Positions 44,648 to 54,676 are shown, numbered from the stretch's first letter. The stretch: DNA of 64,000 nt from Prevotella sp. S7-1-8 (GCF_000758925.1 NZ_JRNC01000033.1:25052-89051); one strand, 5' to 3'. The notes: generated from the sequence alone by a model not told the origin. Numbers and translations are program-made.

Positions 44648-46309
44648 ATGAGACCAAGCATACTGATACGCTGCAAAAACAATCATAAAACGATAGCGGT
44701 ACCCATTGGCACCACGTTGTCCGAGGCTTTCCGCATGATGAAACTAAGCATGGACTATGGACCAATTTGCGCCAAGGTGAACAACAAAGTGGAGGGCATG
44801 CACTACCGGGTGTACCACAACAAGGATGTGGAATACTTGGACATGACATCGGGCTCGGGCTCGCGCAACTATGCGAGGACGCTGTTTTTCGTGCTGTGCA
44901 AGGCGGTTCACGATTTGTATTCGGGCAGCGAGGTGGTCATAGACATACCCGTAAGCAATGGCTATTACGTGGATTTGCAGATAGGCCGGCCCATTTCGCG
45001 GCACGATGTTGACAACATTCGCGGCCGCATGCAACAGATTATCGATGCCAAAATACCTATTGCCCGTCATCAAGTGCCCACGGAAGACGCTATCGGCATG
45101 TTTGAGAAAAAAGGGGATGAGGCCAAGGTGAAGTTGCTCAAGAGCGTTGGAAAAATCTACACCACATACTACTCCATTGACGATTACGTGGACTACTACT
45201 ACGGTTCACTGCTCACCAACACTTCAATGATATACCTTTTCGGGTTGGAAAAATATTACGATGGATTGCTATTGCGCGTGCCTGACAAAAGCAATCCGGG
45301 CATATTGCCGGAAATTATACAACAAGACAAGATGTTCGAGATATTCAAAGAACACCACAGATGGCAGAAAATAATGGGGGTAAGAACAGTGGGCGATTTC
45401 AACGAGAAAGTGCAAGAGGGGCATTCCACCGACTTGATACACGTTTCCGAGGCTCTCCAAGAAAAGAAAATAGCGCGGATCGCCGACGACATAGCGGCGC
45501 GCGAGGATGTCAAGTTGGTTTTATTGGCAGGACCATCATCATCGGGAAAGACCACCACCTGCAAACGGTTGAGCATACAATTGTTGGCCAATGGCATGAA
45601 AACGCTGCAGATATCGCTTGACGATTATTTTGTGGATCGGGAGCGCACACCGATAGACGAGAACGGCGATTACGACTATGAGAGCATCCATGCCTTGAAC
45701 CTTCCGCTCATAAACGACCAGTTTAACGCCCTGTTCAATGGCGAGGAAATAGAGCTTCCTAAGTATAATTTCCAAACAGGAACAAGCGAGTCGAGTGGCA
45801 AAAAAATAAAATTGGAAGACCACCACGTGCTCATCGTGGAGGGCATACACGCCCTTAACCCGGAACTCACGGCCGCGATACCCGAAAAAATGAAGTACCG
45901 CGTCTATGTATCGGCGCTAACCACCATCCTGCTTGACGACCACAACTACATCCCGACCACCGACAACCGATTGCTCAGGCGTATTGTTCGCGACAACAAA
46001 TATCGTGGAGTGAGCGCGCAAGAGACTATCAGGCGATGGCCCTCCGTACGCGCTGGCGAGAACAAATGGATTTTTCCCTATCAAGAAAACGCCGACGCCA
46101 TGTTCAACTCGGCGATGATTTTCGAGCTTGCCGTCATTCGCCAGCAGGCCCAACCACTGTTGGAACTGGTGCCCGAAAACTGTGAAGAGCACGCCGAAGC
46201 CTACCGCCTGAGCAAGTTCTTGCAGTATTTCCATCCCATTCCAAACAGAGACATTCCGCCCACAAGCCTGTTGCGGGAGTTTCTTGGAGGTAGCTCTTTC
46301 AAATATTAG
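44648..46309 (+). CDS. Nucleoside kinase with N-terminal threonyl-tRNA-synthetase-like domain
   Basis: Uridine-kinase-like P-loop enzyme, probably phosphorylating a nucleoside. It is 553 residues. The first 230 residues contain a TGS-like and a ThrRS editing-domain-like segment (KVEGMHYRVYHNKDVEYLD near 49, NGYYVDLQIGRPIS near 104). The kinase domain follows from about 285: Walker A GPSSSGKTTTCKR (about 297), LDDYF (about 325), the IVEGIHALNPEL region (about 397) and an RRIVRDNKYRG lid (about 440). It stands alone, apart from a GC-rich hairpin after its stop (46323-46353) that has no T run. The substrate is not determinable from sequence. Confidence 0.88.
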   Translation: MRPSILIRCKNNHKTIAVPIGTTLSEAFRMMKLSMDYGPICAKVNNKVEGMHYRVYHNKDVEYLDMTSGSGSRNYARTLFFVLCKAVHDLYSGSEVVIDIPVSNGYYVDLQIGRPISRHDVDNIRGRMQQIIDAKIPIARHQVPTEDAIGMFEKKGDEAKVKLLKSVGKIYTTYYSIDDYVDYYYGSLLTNTSMIYLFGLEKYYDGLLLRVPDKSNPGILPEIIQQDKMFEIFKEHHRWQKIMGVRTVGDFNEKVQEGHSTDLIHVSEALQEKKIARIADDIAAREDVKLVLLAGPSSSGKTTTCKRLSIQLLANGMKTLQISLDDYFVDRERTPIDENGDYDYESIHALNLPLINDQFNALFNGEEIELPKYNFQTGTSESSGKKIKLEDHHVLIVEGIHALNPELTAAIPEKMKYRVYVSALTTILLDDHNYIPTTDNRLLRRIVRDNKYRGVSAQETIRRWPSVRAGENKWIFPYQENADAMFNSAMIFELAVIRQQAQPLLELVPENCEEHAEAYRLSKFLQYFHPIPNRDIPPTSLLREFLGGSSFKY

Positions 46310-46433
46310 AGAGTGCGACAAGCTCTGGCGAGACCATCTCTCGCCAACCAGAGAGCGACCCATGCGCGAGGAGTGCTACCGAGATGTGGGCACCATACGC
46401 ACGCGCCACGGCCGATAAGGAGCGTTGCGGCAA

Positions 46434-46835
46434 CTACGCTTTTGCGGAACCTATCTCGCGCGAGATCTTTTTCATCTTTTGTCGTCGGTCCAACGACATC
46501 ACGCCAGAGTGCGAGTCAACGTATGAAAATAGCTTGAAAGCCTTGTCCATTAGCATGCCACGCAACGGATTGGTCTTGTACTCAGCTTCGGCATAGAGCA
46601 GCTCGGCCAAAAAATTAAGGCGTTCCACACGTTGGTCCTCGCGCCACCGCTCCTTGCCGTAAATCATCATCTCGTCAACGGCAAGGTTTCTAAGGTCGTC
46701 GTAATTGCCCACGTATTGGCGATAAAGATCGCGTATCATGTCGTCTCGCTTGTCGTCTTGCCTCACGTGGAGCAGGCGCGCGAGCGCGGCTTGGAACTCT
46801 TCGATAAGCCGAATGAAATAATCTCGTTGTAACAT
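46434..46835 (-). CDS. DUF6483-like hypothetical protein
   Basis: 133 residues, almost entirely predicted alpha-helical and charged. The N-terminus MLQRDYFIRLIEEFQAALAR resembles the start of DUF6483 proteins (xxQRDYxxRxIEQ), and the rest contains LNFLAELLYAEAEYKTNP. No catalytic motif. It lies between the kinase gene (convergent) and an outer-membrane protein gene. Function unknown. Confidence 0.7.
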   Translation of the reverse strand: MLQRDYFIRLIEEFQAALARLLHVRQDDKRDDMIRDLYRQYVGNYDDLRNLAVDEMMIYGKERWREDQRVERLNFLAELLYAEAEYKTNPLRGMLMDKAFKLFSYVDSHSGVMSLDRRQKMKKISREIGSAKA

Positions 46836-46898
46836 ATCTTTGACTTTTTAAGGTGCATGGGATAGAACGCCATGCTCGTCATACCCATTTCACGCTCT

Positions 46899-47465
46899 TC
46901 AAATACTGTATCCCACGCTGATATATGGATATACCACCATGCCTCTATTCACGCCATCGTTCGAAACACCCAACTCGTCAGACTGCTTTACGGCGATGCC
47001 CGGGCTGATGCCAAGACGTAGAATGACGCCGTTGGCGTGCTGATAGCGATAGCCCACGTCTATAAAACAGAAGGCGCCATCACGGTCTTCTTCCACTATA
47101 CAACCATTGGCGTGGCTGATTTTGCACTTGTACCAGCCATAACTCAAGCCCACGCCCAACTCAGCGTGATGATCTTTACAACCAATTAGATAATTGACGG
47201 CTACCGGAATACTCCATCCTGTGGTTTTGTCAGGCCCAACATTGAAAAAACGACGAGAGTTCGACGTGGCGTATGCCACACCCAATCGTCCACCCCATCG
47301 TGTGTCCGCATTAAACCTTGAGTCGTAATACAGTCCTAAAGTGGTGGACGCTCCGCCCACCTCGACCATCAGTCCACCATCGGTTTGGGCTTGGCACTCA
47401 ATGACACCAAGCAAAGATAGCAAGGCGCAACAAACCGTTGACTGTATAAAAAACATCACTTTCAT
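46899..47465 (-). CDS. Outer-membrane beta-barrel-like protein
   Basis: 188 residues with signal peptide (MKVMFFIQSTVCCALLS ... CQAQ) and alternating polar/hydrophobic strands (GLMVEVGGASTTLGLYYDS, DTRWGGRLGVAYATS, AVNYLIGC..AELGVGLSYGWYK) ending VVYPYISVGYSI. The shape suggests an eight-stranded barrel, no family recognised. ATG 47465 was chosen over an in-frame start at 47648, because the promoter lies between them and only the shorter form exposes the signal peptide. Confidence 0.75.
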   Translation of the reverse strand: MKVMFFIQSTVCCALLSLLGVIECQAQTDGGLMVEVGGASTTLGLYYDSRFNADTRWGGRLGVAYATSNSRRFFNVGPDKTTGWSIPVAVNYLIGCKDHHAELGVGLSYGWYKCKISHANGCIVEEDRDGAFCFIDVGYRYQHANGVILRLGISPGIAVKQSDELGVSNDGVNRGMVVYPYISVGYSI

Positions 47466-47618
47466 ATTTTTATTTCTTTCCCATAAGACACAATGCCCAC
47501 GTGTCACGCTCTGCCATTGATAGCTCACGTTGTCGACATTAGCCCAGCCGGCAAACCAAATGCCATGGGCAGGCTTGGTGTTTCCGCGCGCGCGACGGTT
47601 GGGGGCATGCTTTTTTTG

Positions 47619-47649
47619 CAAAAATAAGAATAATCGGCGGCATGACAAA
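47619..47649 (-). promoter_or_regulatory. Promoter of the beta-barrel gene
   Basis: Minus-strand TTTG (47646-47649), a 19-nt gap and TATTTTTG (47619-47626). It implies a leader of about 150 nt before ATG 47465. Confidence 0.7.
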
Positions 47650-48387
47650 ATGATAGCGGCACAAAGGCGCTAAAACATGACAGGGTATGAGAGTGTTTTT
47701 TTTAAATAAACACCGTCAAGACGAGACACCGGCGGCGAACATACATAAATGTCAAAAAAACTAACCAAATTTTAACACTCCGGACAAGGTCGCTACAGAG
47801 ATTGGAAATCCGAAAAAACACGCCCGAATGAACTTTTCTCGCATGGTCGCTCCAATCTGAATAGGCAATTGATACCTATTCGCGCCATGTATAGGACTTA
47901 AAGGCATGACGAATCAGGTTTGGTCGCACGGCGATTAATGCCGGAACATGTCATGATTAAGGCTTAATGACAGCCTGTGGGCAGCCAATGAGGGATTTCA
48001 AAATGCTCGCTTCCTCGTAAAATATTAAAACATAGGCAGTTGTGTACTTGGCTTGTTTTTGGCGTATTTGCGACCAAGCATGCCATTGTTTGAAAATAAG
48101 CCAAGCGTAAACAGCGGCTTGTCTTATCTTTTCAAAATAGACAACCTCCGCTATCCTTGCGCCTTCCCATCACCCTTTCCGCCATGCTACGCGCGCCGTC
48201 GGGTCAAGGCGCTGTCGGGCCAAGGCGCCGTCCCAATGGCAAAATAAAATTGGACGCTATGGGAAAACCGTAACGCGGCCTGTTTTTTATCAAGAGACCG
48301 GCGGCCTGTAAAACTTCCTAAGTATCACCATAAAACAACAATTTTAAGGTCAAAAGTGAAAACATGTATAATAAATACTGTTTTTAT
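47650..48387 (+). other. Gene-free spacer before korA
   Basis: About 740 bp without a gene. It contains copy C of the dispersed repeat. Near 48204-48235 is a short imperfect tandem of GTCGGGyCAAGGCGC. Confidence 0.55.
47889..48121 (+). repeat. Dispersed spacer repeat, copy C
   Basis: The TATAGGACTTAAAGGCATGACG box (47890-47911) and, about 160 nt later, GGCTTGTTTTTGGCGTATTTGCGACCAAGCATGCC (split here as GGCTTGTTTTT / GGCGTATTTGCG / ACCAAGCATGCC, 48050-48084), then TTTGAAAATAAGCC. Arms GGCGTATTTGCG and TGAAAATAAGCC pair at 9 of 12 positions. Confidence 0.55.
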
Positions 48388-48418
48388 TTTGTTATCTCCG
48401 AAAGTTACCCTAACTTTG
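48388..48418 (+). promoter_or_regulatory. Promoter of korAB
   Basis: TTTG (48388-48391), a 19-nt gap, then TAACTTTG (48411-48418), about 105 nt before the ATG. Confidence 0.8.
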
Positions 48419-48523
48419 CCACGACCAAAGATGAAACATATACAACTTGAATGCGTGTCCGGCCTATGACAGGCGTAGAAGTTACACAAACATGCATGTA
48501 AACCTATAAATTAAAAAAATACT

Positions 48524-50422
48524 ATGGCAGATGGATTAGAGGTGAAAGAACTGGAGAGTGTCGTTGTGAGATTTTCTGGCGATTCCGGCGACGGTATGCA
48601 ATTAGCCGGTAACATTTTTTCCACAATTTCAGCAACAGTCGGCAACGATATTTCCACGTTTCCGGACTATCCAGCGGATATTCGCGCTCCGCAAGGCTCG
48701 CTGACAGGCGTTTCTGGATACCAAATTCATGTGGGAGAAGGCAAAGTGTACACGCCGGGAGACCAGTGCGACGTGTTGGTCGCCATGAACGCCGCCGCGC
48801 TGAAGACACAGTACAAATATCTCAAACCACAGGGAACAATTATTATCGACACCAACTCTTTTGGGCCAGACAACCTTAAAAAAGCGGAATTTAAAACCGA
48901 TGACTATTTGTCGGAGATGGGCATAGACCCCGACAACGTCGTGGCATGCCCCATAACCAGCATGGTAAAATCGTGCTTGGAAGACACGGACATGGACAAC
49001 AAGTCTAAGCTGAAATGTCGCAACATGTTCGCCTTGGGAGTGGTTTGCTGGCTTTTCAACCGCGACATCGACCTGTTGGCCGGGTACCTTCGCAAAAAAT
49101 TTGCCAAGAAACCAGCCGTTGCCGAGGCCAACATCAAAGTGGCTAAAGCGGGATACGACTATGGCACCAACACCCACTCGTCGGTGCCCAACACCTATCG
49201 CATAGAGTCTAAACATAAAAGACCAGGCCGATACATGGACATCACCGGCAACAAGGCCACGGCATACGGCCTGATGGCCGCCGCCGAGCGCGCCGGCTTG
49301 AAACTGTTCTTGGGCTCATACCCCATCACGCCAGCCACCGACATTCTGCACGAGTTGGCCAAACACAAATCAATGGGAGTGATTACGGTGCAATGCGAAG
49401 ACGAGATTAGCGGTTGCGCCAGCGCTATCGGCGCTGCTTTCGCGGGCGCCTTGGCCGCCACATCCACCTCGGGGCCGGGTATATGCCTGAAGAGCGAGGC
49501 CATGAACTTGGCCGTGATCGACGAGTTGCCATTGGTGGTGATAGACGTACAGCGCGGTGGCCCATCGACTGGCATGCCCACAAAGAGTGAGCAAACCGAT
49601 TTGTTGCAGGTGCTATATGGCCGTAACGGCGAGAGCCCGATGCCCATTATAGCCCCAATCAGTCCGACCGACTGTTTTGAGGCCGCCTACATGGCCGCCA
49701 AGATAGCCCTTGAACACCTCACGCCCGTGGTGCTGTTGTCCGACGCTTACGTGGCAAATGGCTCGGGAGCGTGGCGCCTGCCACAAATGAGCGAGCTGCC
49801 GGAGATTAATCCGCACTATGCGACAAAAAGTCAAAAATACAAATACACACCTTATCATCGCGACCCTGAAAACTTCGTGCGCTATTGGGCTATACCCGGG
49901 ACAGAAGGCTACACGCATATCCTCGGCGGACTGGAAAAGGATGGGGCTACGGGCGCCATATCCACGGAACCGACCAACCACGACAAGATGGTACGCCTGC
50001 GATACAACAAGATTTCAAGTATCAAAGTGCCTGACCTGAAGATTGAGGGCGACAAGGACGACGCGGAACTGCTCATTGTGGGCTTCGGCTCCACCTATGG
50101 GCATTTGCACTCGGCTATGGTGGCACTGCAAAAGAAAGGGCACAAGGTGGCGTTGGCCCACTTCAGGTATGTCAACCCATTGCCTAAAAACACGGCCGAG
50201 GAACTGAGCAAATATGAAAAGGTGGTGGTGGCGGAGCAAAATCTCGGCCAGTTGGCTGCCTTGCTGCGTATCAGGATAAACGAATTCTCGCCTTATCAAT
50301 ATAATAAGGTGATGGGACAGCCTTTCGTAGTGAATGAATTGGTAAAATCTTTTGAGGCGCTTATCACCAACGAAGACTCCAACAAGGTGAGCCTCGACTT
50401 TGAGACGCGCATGCTGCAATAG
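48524..50422 (+). CDS. korA: 2-oxoacid:ferredoxin oxidoreductase, alpha subunit (gamma-alpha fusion)
   Basis: With KorB, interconverts 2-oxoglutarate (or a related 2-oxoacid) and its acyl-CoA plus CO2, passing electrons to ferredoxin. It is 632 residues. The N-terminal gamma domain (about 5-190) has RFSGDSGDGMQLAGNIF and the substrate-binding YPADIRAPQGS. The alpha pyrimidine-binding domain (about 240-480) has GSYPITPATDILHELA and a CEDEISGCASAIGAAFAG segment. The C-terminal domain follows. The fused gamma-alpha form is the usual Bacteroidetes type. korB begins 30 nt later. Exact substrate is inferred from family resemblance. Confidence 0.92.
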   Translation: MADGLEVKELESVVVRFSGDSGDGMQLAGNIFSTISATVGNDISTFPDYPADIRAPQGSLTGVSGYQIHVGEGKVYTPGDQCDVLVAMNAAALKTQYKYLKPQGTIIIDTNSFGPDNLKKAEFKTDDYLSEMGIDPDNVVACPITSMVKSCLEDTDMDNKSKLKCRNMFALGVVCWLFNRDIDLLAGYLRKKFAKKPAVAEANIKVAKAGYDYGTNTHSSVPNTYRIESKHKRPGRYMDITGNKATAYGLMAAAERAGLKLFLGSYPITPATDILHELAKHKSMGVITVQCEDEISGCASAIGAAFAGALAATSTSGPGICLKSEAMNLAVIDELPLVVIDVQRGGPSTGMPTKSEQTDLLQVLYGRNGESPMPIIAPISPTDCFEAAYMAAKIALEHLTPVVLLSDAYVANGSGAWRLPQMSELPEINPHYATKSQKYKYTPYHRDPENFVRYWAIPGTEGYTHILGGLEKDGATGAISTEPTNHDKMVRLRYNKISSIKVPDLKIEGDKDDAELLIVGFGSTYGHLHSAMVALQKKGHKVALAHFRYVNPLPKNTAEELSKYEKVVVAEQNLGQLAALLRIRINEFSPYQYNKVMGQPFVVNELVKSFEALITNEDSNKVSLDFETRMLQ

Positions 50423-50452
50423 ACCGATTAACACTTTAAATCTGAAGACACA

Positions 50453-51508
50453 ATGGAAGAAAACATTCAAGCCGAGGCCATAAACGAACAAAAGGCCGAA
50501 GTAAAATATACATCCAAAGATTATAAGAAAGGGCAACCCCGTTGGTGTCCCGGATGTGGAGACCACGGCTTCTTGAACGCGCTGCAAAAGGCCATGTCAG
50601 AAATTGGAGTGGCGCCATACGAGACGGCGGTAATATCCGGTATAGGATGCTCAAGCCGACTGCCCTACTACGTCAACACTTACGCCATGCAAACCATTCA
50701 CGGCAGGGCCGCGGCCATAGCCACGGGAGCCAAAATCGTGAACCCCAAACTGACTGTTTGGCAAGTCAGTGGAGACGGAGACGCGCTGGCTATCGGCGGC
50801 AACCACTTCATACACTGTATGCGCAGAAACGTGAACCTGAACATGATTTTGTTGAACAATCGCATCTATGGCTTGACAAAAGGACAATACTCGCCGACCA
50901 GCCCGTTTGGCTTCGTGTCTAAATCGAGTCCTTATGGCACGGTTGAGGAACCGTTCAGGCCGGCGGAGCTGTGTTTTGGCGCGCGCGGAAAATTCTTTGC
51001 GCGCACCGTCGCTTCTGACATTTCGCACACCGTCGAAATGCTCAAGGCCGCCCATCATCACAAAGGCGCCGCCGTGTGCGAGGTGTTGCAAAACTGCGTC
51101 ATCTTTAACAACGGCATCCATGACTCCGTTTACTCTTCTACCGCGCGCAAGAATAACGCCATCTATGTGGAGCACGGCAAGCCGTTGGTGTTCGGCCCTA
51201 ACAAGGAGTTTGGATTGGTGCAGGATGGATTTGCGCTAAAAGTGGTGGAAATAGGCAAGAACGGTTACACCATGGACGACGTGTTGGTGCACGACGCTCA
51301 TCGCGAGGACGACACGCTGCAACTCAAGCTCGCCATGATGGATAACGAGCATGGATTCCCGGTGGCGCTCGGCGTGATACGCGACGTAGAGGCTCCTTGT
51401 TATGACGAAGCCGTGAATATGCAGATAGAAGAAATCAAACAGAAAAAATCTTACCACTGCTTTGAGGAGCTCTTGGAGACCAACGATATTTGGGAGGTGA
51501 CAGAATAA
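50453..51508 (+). CDS. korB: 2-oxoacid:ferredoxin oxidoreductase, beta subunit
   Basis: TPP-binding partner of KorA. It is 351 residues. RWCPGCGDHGFLNALQ (about 29) has the cluster-ligand cysteines, followed by SGIGCSSRLPYYVNTYA (about 62). The TPP/Mg motif is SGDGDALAIGGNH ... NNRIYGLTKGQYSPTS (about 105-145). A further Cys lies in VCEVLQNCVIFNN. No ferredoxin domain is present, so electrons leave through a separate ferredoxin. Same operon as korA. Confidence 0.94.
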   Translation: MEENIQAEAINEQKAEVKYTSKDYKKGQPRWCPGCGDHGFLNALQKAMSEIGVAPYETAVISGIGCSSRLPYYVNTYAMQTIHGRAAAIATGAKIVNPKLTVWQVSGDGDALAIGGNHFIHCMRRNVNLNMILLNNRIYGLTKGQYSPTSPFGFVSKSSPYGTVEEPFRPAELCFGARGKFFARTVASDISHTVEMLKAAHHHKGAAVCEVLQNCVIFNNGIHDSVYSSTARKNNAIYVEHGKPLVFGPNKEFGLVQDGFALKVVEIGKNGYTMDDVLVHDAHREDDTLQLKLAMMDNEHGFPVALGVIRDVEAPCYDEAVNMQIEEIKQKKSYHCFEELLETNDIWEVTE

Positions 51509-51983
51509 TCTGGCGGCAGACTGCCTGGCAGCCTTTCTCGCGGTTTTGAAAGATTTGAGAACTAACCAACGCAAGCTTTCGTTTAGTGCCCTGCAACAAT
51601 ATGTCGCAGGGCGCGTTGATTGAGGCGCCAAGTTTCAAGCGGCATGAAAGCGGCCCGTCCTTAAAACGCCCACGACAAGGACTGTCAAGGCAGGCCGGGC
51701 AATGTCGGCAATCCTGGCGATATTGCCAACGCGGCGAAAACGCAAATGGGAAAGGACAATTCGGCAGGAGACATTCGAAAAAACGCGAACGGGAACACCC
51801 ATAACGCGCAGCCCCCTCCGCGCCAAGACGTTTTTAAGGCCACGCGCTACCGCGCGAGCCATTTGGCTTGATGGCCCGCCTCGATGTTGCCACCCTGTTG
51901 GATGGCATTAAAAAGAACATTGACAGCGCGCGCGACAATCAAAGGCCGATTGCGCCATTGTCGCGGCATGTCGCGGCGCGCGC
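51509..51983 (+). other. Spacer between korB and upp
   Basis: About 475 bp between convergent genes, GC-rich and without a recognisable gene. One hairpin, GCCCTGC...GCAGGGC at 51590-51613, lacks a T run. Open frames in it give no family-like product. Confidence 0.5.
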
Positions 51984-52643
51984 TTATATCTTGTCGCCAT
52001 AGCACAGGTCGCCGGCGTCGCCAAAACCGGGCACGATATACTTGTGCTCGTTCAGTCCGGGGTCGATGGCGGCGCACCAAATGGTGGTTTTGTCGCCGGG
52101 AAACGTTTGCTTGACGTGCGCGATACCCTCCGGGGTGGCTATCACGCAGCACACATGGATGCGCTTGGGCGTTCCCTTGGTGAGAAAAGCCTTGTACCCC
52201 AACTCCATGCTGCCACCCGTGGCGAGCATCGGGTCGACAATGACCAATGTCTTCTCGTCCATGCTGGGCGTGGCTAAATACTCCACGTGAATATCCACTT
52301 CGCGATGCTCGGCATCGGTATACTCGCGATAAGCGGACACAAACGCGTTGCCAGCATGGTCAAACACATTGAGAAAACCTTGGTGAAAGGGTAACCCGGC
52401 ACGAAAAATGGTGCCCAAGACAATCTTGTCAGACGGCACGAGAACAGTTGAGATGCCTAATGGCGTGGCAATCTTCTTGGACGTGTAATCCAACTTTTTC
52501 GACACCTCAAAAGCCTCAAATTCACCAACGCGCATAATGTTGTTTCGAAATAAAAGACGATTTTTCTGATATTCGACATCTCGAATTTCGGCCATGTACT
52601 GCCCAATGATGCTGTTCTTGTCCGACAGATTGATAATTTCCAT
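51984..52643 (-). CDS. upp: Uracil phosphoribosyltransferase
   Basis: Salvages uracil to UMP using PRPP. It is 219 residues. The PRPP-binding motif VIVDPMLATGGSM lies at about 132-144, with ILGTIFRAGLPFHQGF (the reverse complement of 52390-52440) and the C-terminal IVPGFGDAGDLCYG typical of Upp. Its own promoter lies at 52709-52739. Confidence 0.95.
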   Translation of the reverse strand: MEIINLSDKNSIIGQYMAEIRDVEYQKNRLLFRNNIMRVGEFEAFEVSKKLDYTSKKIATPLGISTVLVPSDKIVLGTIFRAGLPFHQGFLNVFDHAGNAFVSAYREYTDAEHREVDIHVEYLATPSMDEKTLVIVDPMLATGGSMELGYKAFLTKGTPKRIHVCCVIATPEGIAHVKQTFPGDKTTIWCAAIDPGLNEHKYIVPGFGDAGDLCYGDKI

Positions 52644-52708
52644 AATGTTGTGGTATTTTCTTTGGTGGAAAAGGCATAGAAGTCTCTGCCTTAATTTGTT
52701 TGCGATTG

Positions 52709-52739
52709 CAAAGTTAGCAAAACGGATTAATTTTGCAAA
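52709..52739 (-). promoter_or_regulatory. Promoter of upp
   Basis: Minus-strand TTTG (52736-52739), a 19-nt gap, TAACTTTG (52709-52716), about 65 nt before the start codon. Confidence 0.8.
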
Positions 52740-52828
52740 GCCTAAATGACAAATAAGTTCTGGGCATATTTATTTTTAATATCTTTAACCTAAAAAGGTT
52801 TGCGTTGTCGAAAAATTCACGGTTAATG

Positions 52829-52860
52829 CTTGTTCACACGCCCACTTTTTGTTAACTTTG
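52829..52860 (+). promoter_or_regulatory. Promoter of pckA
   Basis: CTTG (52829-52832), a 20-nt gap, TAACTTTG (52853-52860), about 55 nt before the ATG. Divergent from the upp promoter. Confidence 0.78.
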
Positions 52861-52914
52861 CAAATAACATAACAAGGATATAATCACTTTTACAACTTAA
52901 ATACATTTAACGAA

Positions 52915-54528
52915 ATGGCAAAGTTTAATAAATCTGTGCTTGAAAAGTACGGTATCACTGGTACTACCGAGGTAGTTTACTGCCCCACTTACGAGACTCT
53001 CTTCGAAGAAGAGACAAAGGAAGGTCTTGAGGGCTTTGAAAAGGGTCAGGAGACGGAATTAGGCGCTGTATGTGTGCAGACTGGTATCTATACCGGCCGC
53101 TCGCCCAAAGACAAGTTCATCGTGGACGATGAAAATTCTCACGACACTGTATGGTGGACAAGCGACGAGTACAAGAATGACAACCACAAAATGACCAAGG
53201 ACGCTTGGAAGGTTGTGAACGAATTGGCCAAGAAGGAGCTTTCTAACAAGCGTCTGTTCGTTGTCGATGGCTTCTGCGGCGCCAACAAAGACACTCGCAT
53301 GAAGATTCGTTTCATCGTGGAAGTGGCTTGGCAAGCTCATTTCGTAACTAACATGTTCATTCGTCCTATCAACCAAGAAGAGTTGGACCAAGAGCCCGAT
53401 TTCATTGTTTACAACGCTTCCAAGGCCAAGGTTGAAAACTACAAGGAGCTCGGTTTGAACTCTGAGACCTGCGTGGCATTCAACGTTACAACCAAAGAGC
53501 AAGTTATCTTGAACACATGGTACGGTGGCGAAATGAAGAAGGGTATGTTCTCCATGATGAACTACTATTTGCCATTGAAGGGCATCGCGTCCATGCACTG
53601 CTCCGCCAACACAGACAAGAACGGCCAAAACACCGCCATCTTCTTCGGGCTTTCCGGCACAGGCAAGACAACCCTTTCGACCGATCCCAAACGCCTTCTC
53701 ATTGGTGACGACGAGCATGGATGGGATGACAACGGCGTGTTCAACTTCGAGGGTGGTTGCTATGCCAAGGTTATCAACCTTGACAAAGAGTCTGAGCCTG
53801 ACATCTACAATGCCATCAAGCGCAACGCTCTCCTTGAGAACGTTATTGTGGACAACAATGGCAAGATTGATTTCACGGACAAGAGCCGCACCGAGAACAC
53901 CCGCGTCTCTTACCCAATACACCACATCAAGAATATAGTTAAGCCTATCTCGGCTGGTCCCGCCGCCAAGCAGGTGATCTTCTTGAGCGCCGACGCGTTT
54001 GGCGTGTTGCCTCCCGTGTCTATCTTGAGCGCGGAGCAGACCAAGTATTACTTCCTCTCCGGCTTCACCGCCAAACTCGCCGGAACAGAGCGCGGCATAA
54101 CTGAGCCTACGCCTACATTCTCCGCTTGCTTCGGCCAAGCTTTCCTCGAGTTGCACCCAACAAAGTACGCGGAGGAGCTGGTTAAGAAGATGGAAAAGAA
54201 CGGTGCCAAGGCTTACTTGGTGAACACTGGCTGGAACGGTACCGGCAAGCGTATCTCCATCCGCGACACACGTGGTATCATTGACGCTATCTTGAACCAC
54301 TCTATAGACGAGGCTCCTACCAAGACCATACCTTATTTCAACTTTGTGGTACCTACAAAGCTTGAAGGTGTGGCTACCGAGATACTTGATCCACGCGACA
54401 CTTACGCTGACGCTTCCAAGTGGGAGGAGAAAGCCAAGGACCTCGCCGCGCGTTTCATCAAGAACTTTGACAAGTATACCACAAACGAAGCAGGCAAGGC
54501 TCTCGTGGCCGCTGGTCCCCAGCTTTAA
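52915..54528 (+). CDS. pckA: Phosphoenolpyruvate carboxykinase (ATP)
   Basis: Interconverts oxaloacetate and phosphoenolpyruvate. In Prevotella and Bacteroides it mainly runs in the carboxylating direction, fixing CO2 on the way to succinate. It is 537 residues. [12 protein letters not shown] (about 59), kinase-1a P-loop [11 protein letters not shown] (about 247), kinase-2 [23 protein letters not shown] (seen in two parts, about 263) and the [13 protein letters not shown] region (about 438) are intact. Codon use looks strongly biased, consistent with high expression. Confidence 0.98.
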   Translation: MAKFNKSVLEKYGITGTTEVVYCPTYETLFEEETKEGLEGFEKGQETELGAVCVQTGIYTGRSPKDKFIVDDENSHDTVWWTSDEYKNDNHKMTKDAWKVVNELAKKELSNKRLFVVDGFCGANKDTRMKIRFIVEVAWQAHFVTNMFIRPINQEELDQEPDFIVYNASKAKVENYKELGLNSETCVAFNVTTKEQVILNTWYGGEMKKGMFSMMNYYLPLKGIASMHCSANTDKNGQNTAIFFGLSGTGKTTLSTDPKRLLIGDDEHGWDDNGVFNFEGGCYAKVINLDKESEPDIYNAIKRNALLENVIVDNNGKIDFTDKSRTENTRVSYPIHHIKNIVKPISAGPAAKQVIFLSADAFGVLPPVSILSAEQTKYYFLSGFTAKLAGTERGITEPTPTFSACFGQAFLELHPTKYAEELVKKMEKNGAKAYLVNTGWNGTGKRISIRDTRGIIDAILNHSIDEAPTKTIPYFNFVVPTKLEGVATEILDPRDTYADASKWEEKAKDLAARFIKNFDKYTTNEAGKALVAAGPQL

Positions 54529-54640
54529 GCTGCCGAATTTGTAATACATAATATAAAAAGCCCGTTCCATCGTGAATGGGCTTTTTGTATTTAGCCTAAA
54601 TGTAACAAAGTGATATATTTATTAAAACTTGCAAAAATAT
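54529..54640 (+). other. Short spacer after pckA
   Basis: It holds the pckA terminator and leads into the promoter of the RNA gene. No coding frame. Confidence 0.5.
54555..54587 (+). terminator. Terminator of pckA
   Basis: The stem AAAAGCCCGTTC/GAATGGGCTTTT (one G-U) is followed by T residues. Confidence 0.85.
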
Positions 54641-54671
54641 TTTGTGTGTACGGAAACAATGTTTATCTTTG
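54641..54671 (+). promoter_or_regulatory. Promoter of the structured RNA
   Basis: TTTG (54641-54644), a 19-nt gap, TATCTTTG (54664-54671): a near-perfect Bacteroidetes promoter with no reading frame after it. Confidence 0.85.
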
Positions 54672-54676
54672 CATTG

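Noticed and set aside
48204..48235. Short tandem GTCGGGyCAAGGCGC
   Set aside because: Only two copies with mismatches. Too short for a CRISPR or other array.
51590..51613. GCCCTGC...GCAGGGC hairpin after korB
   Set aside because: Not listed as a terminator because no T run follows.
53059..54570. 503-codon open frame antisense to pckA
   Set aside because: Covers pckA on the opposite strand and encodes no recognisable domain. A codon-bias artefact of a highly expressed gene.
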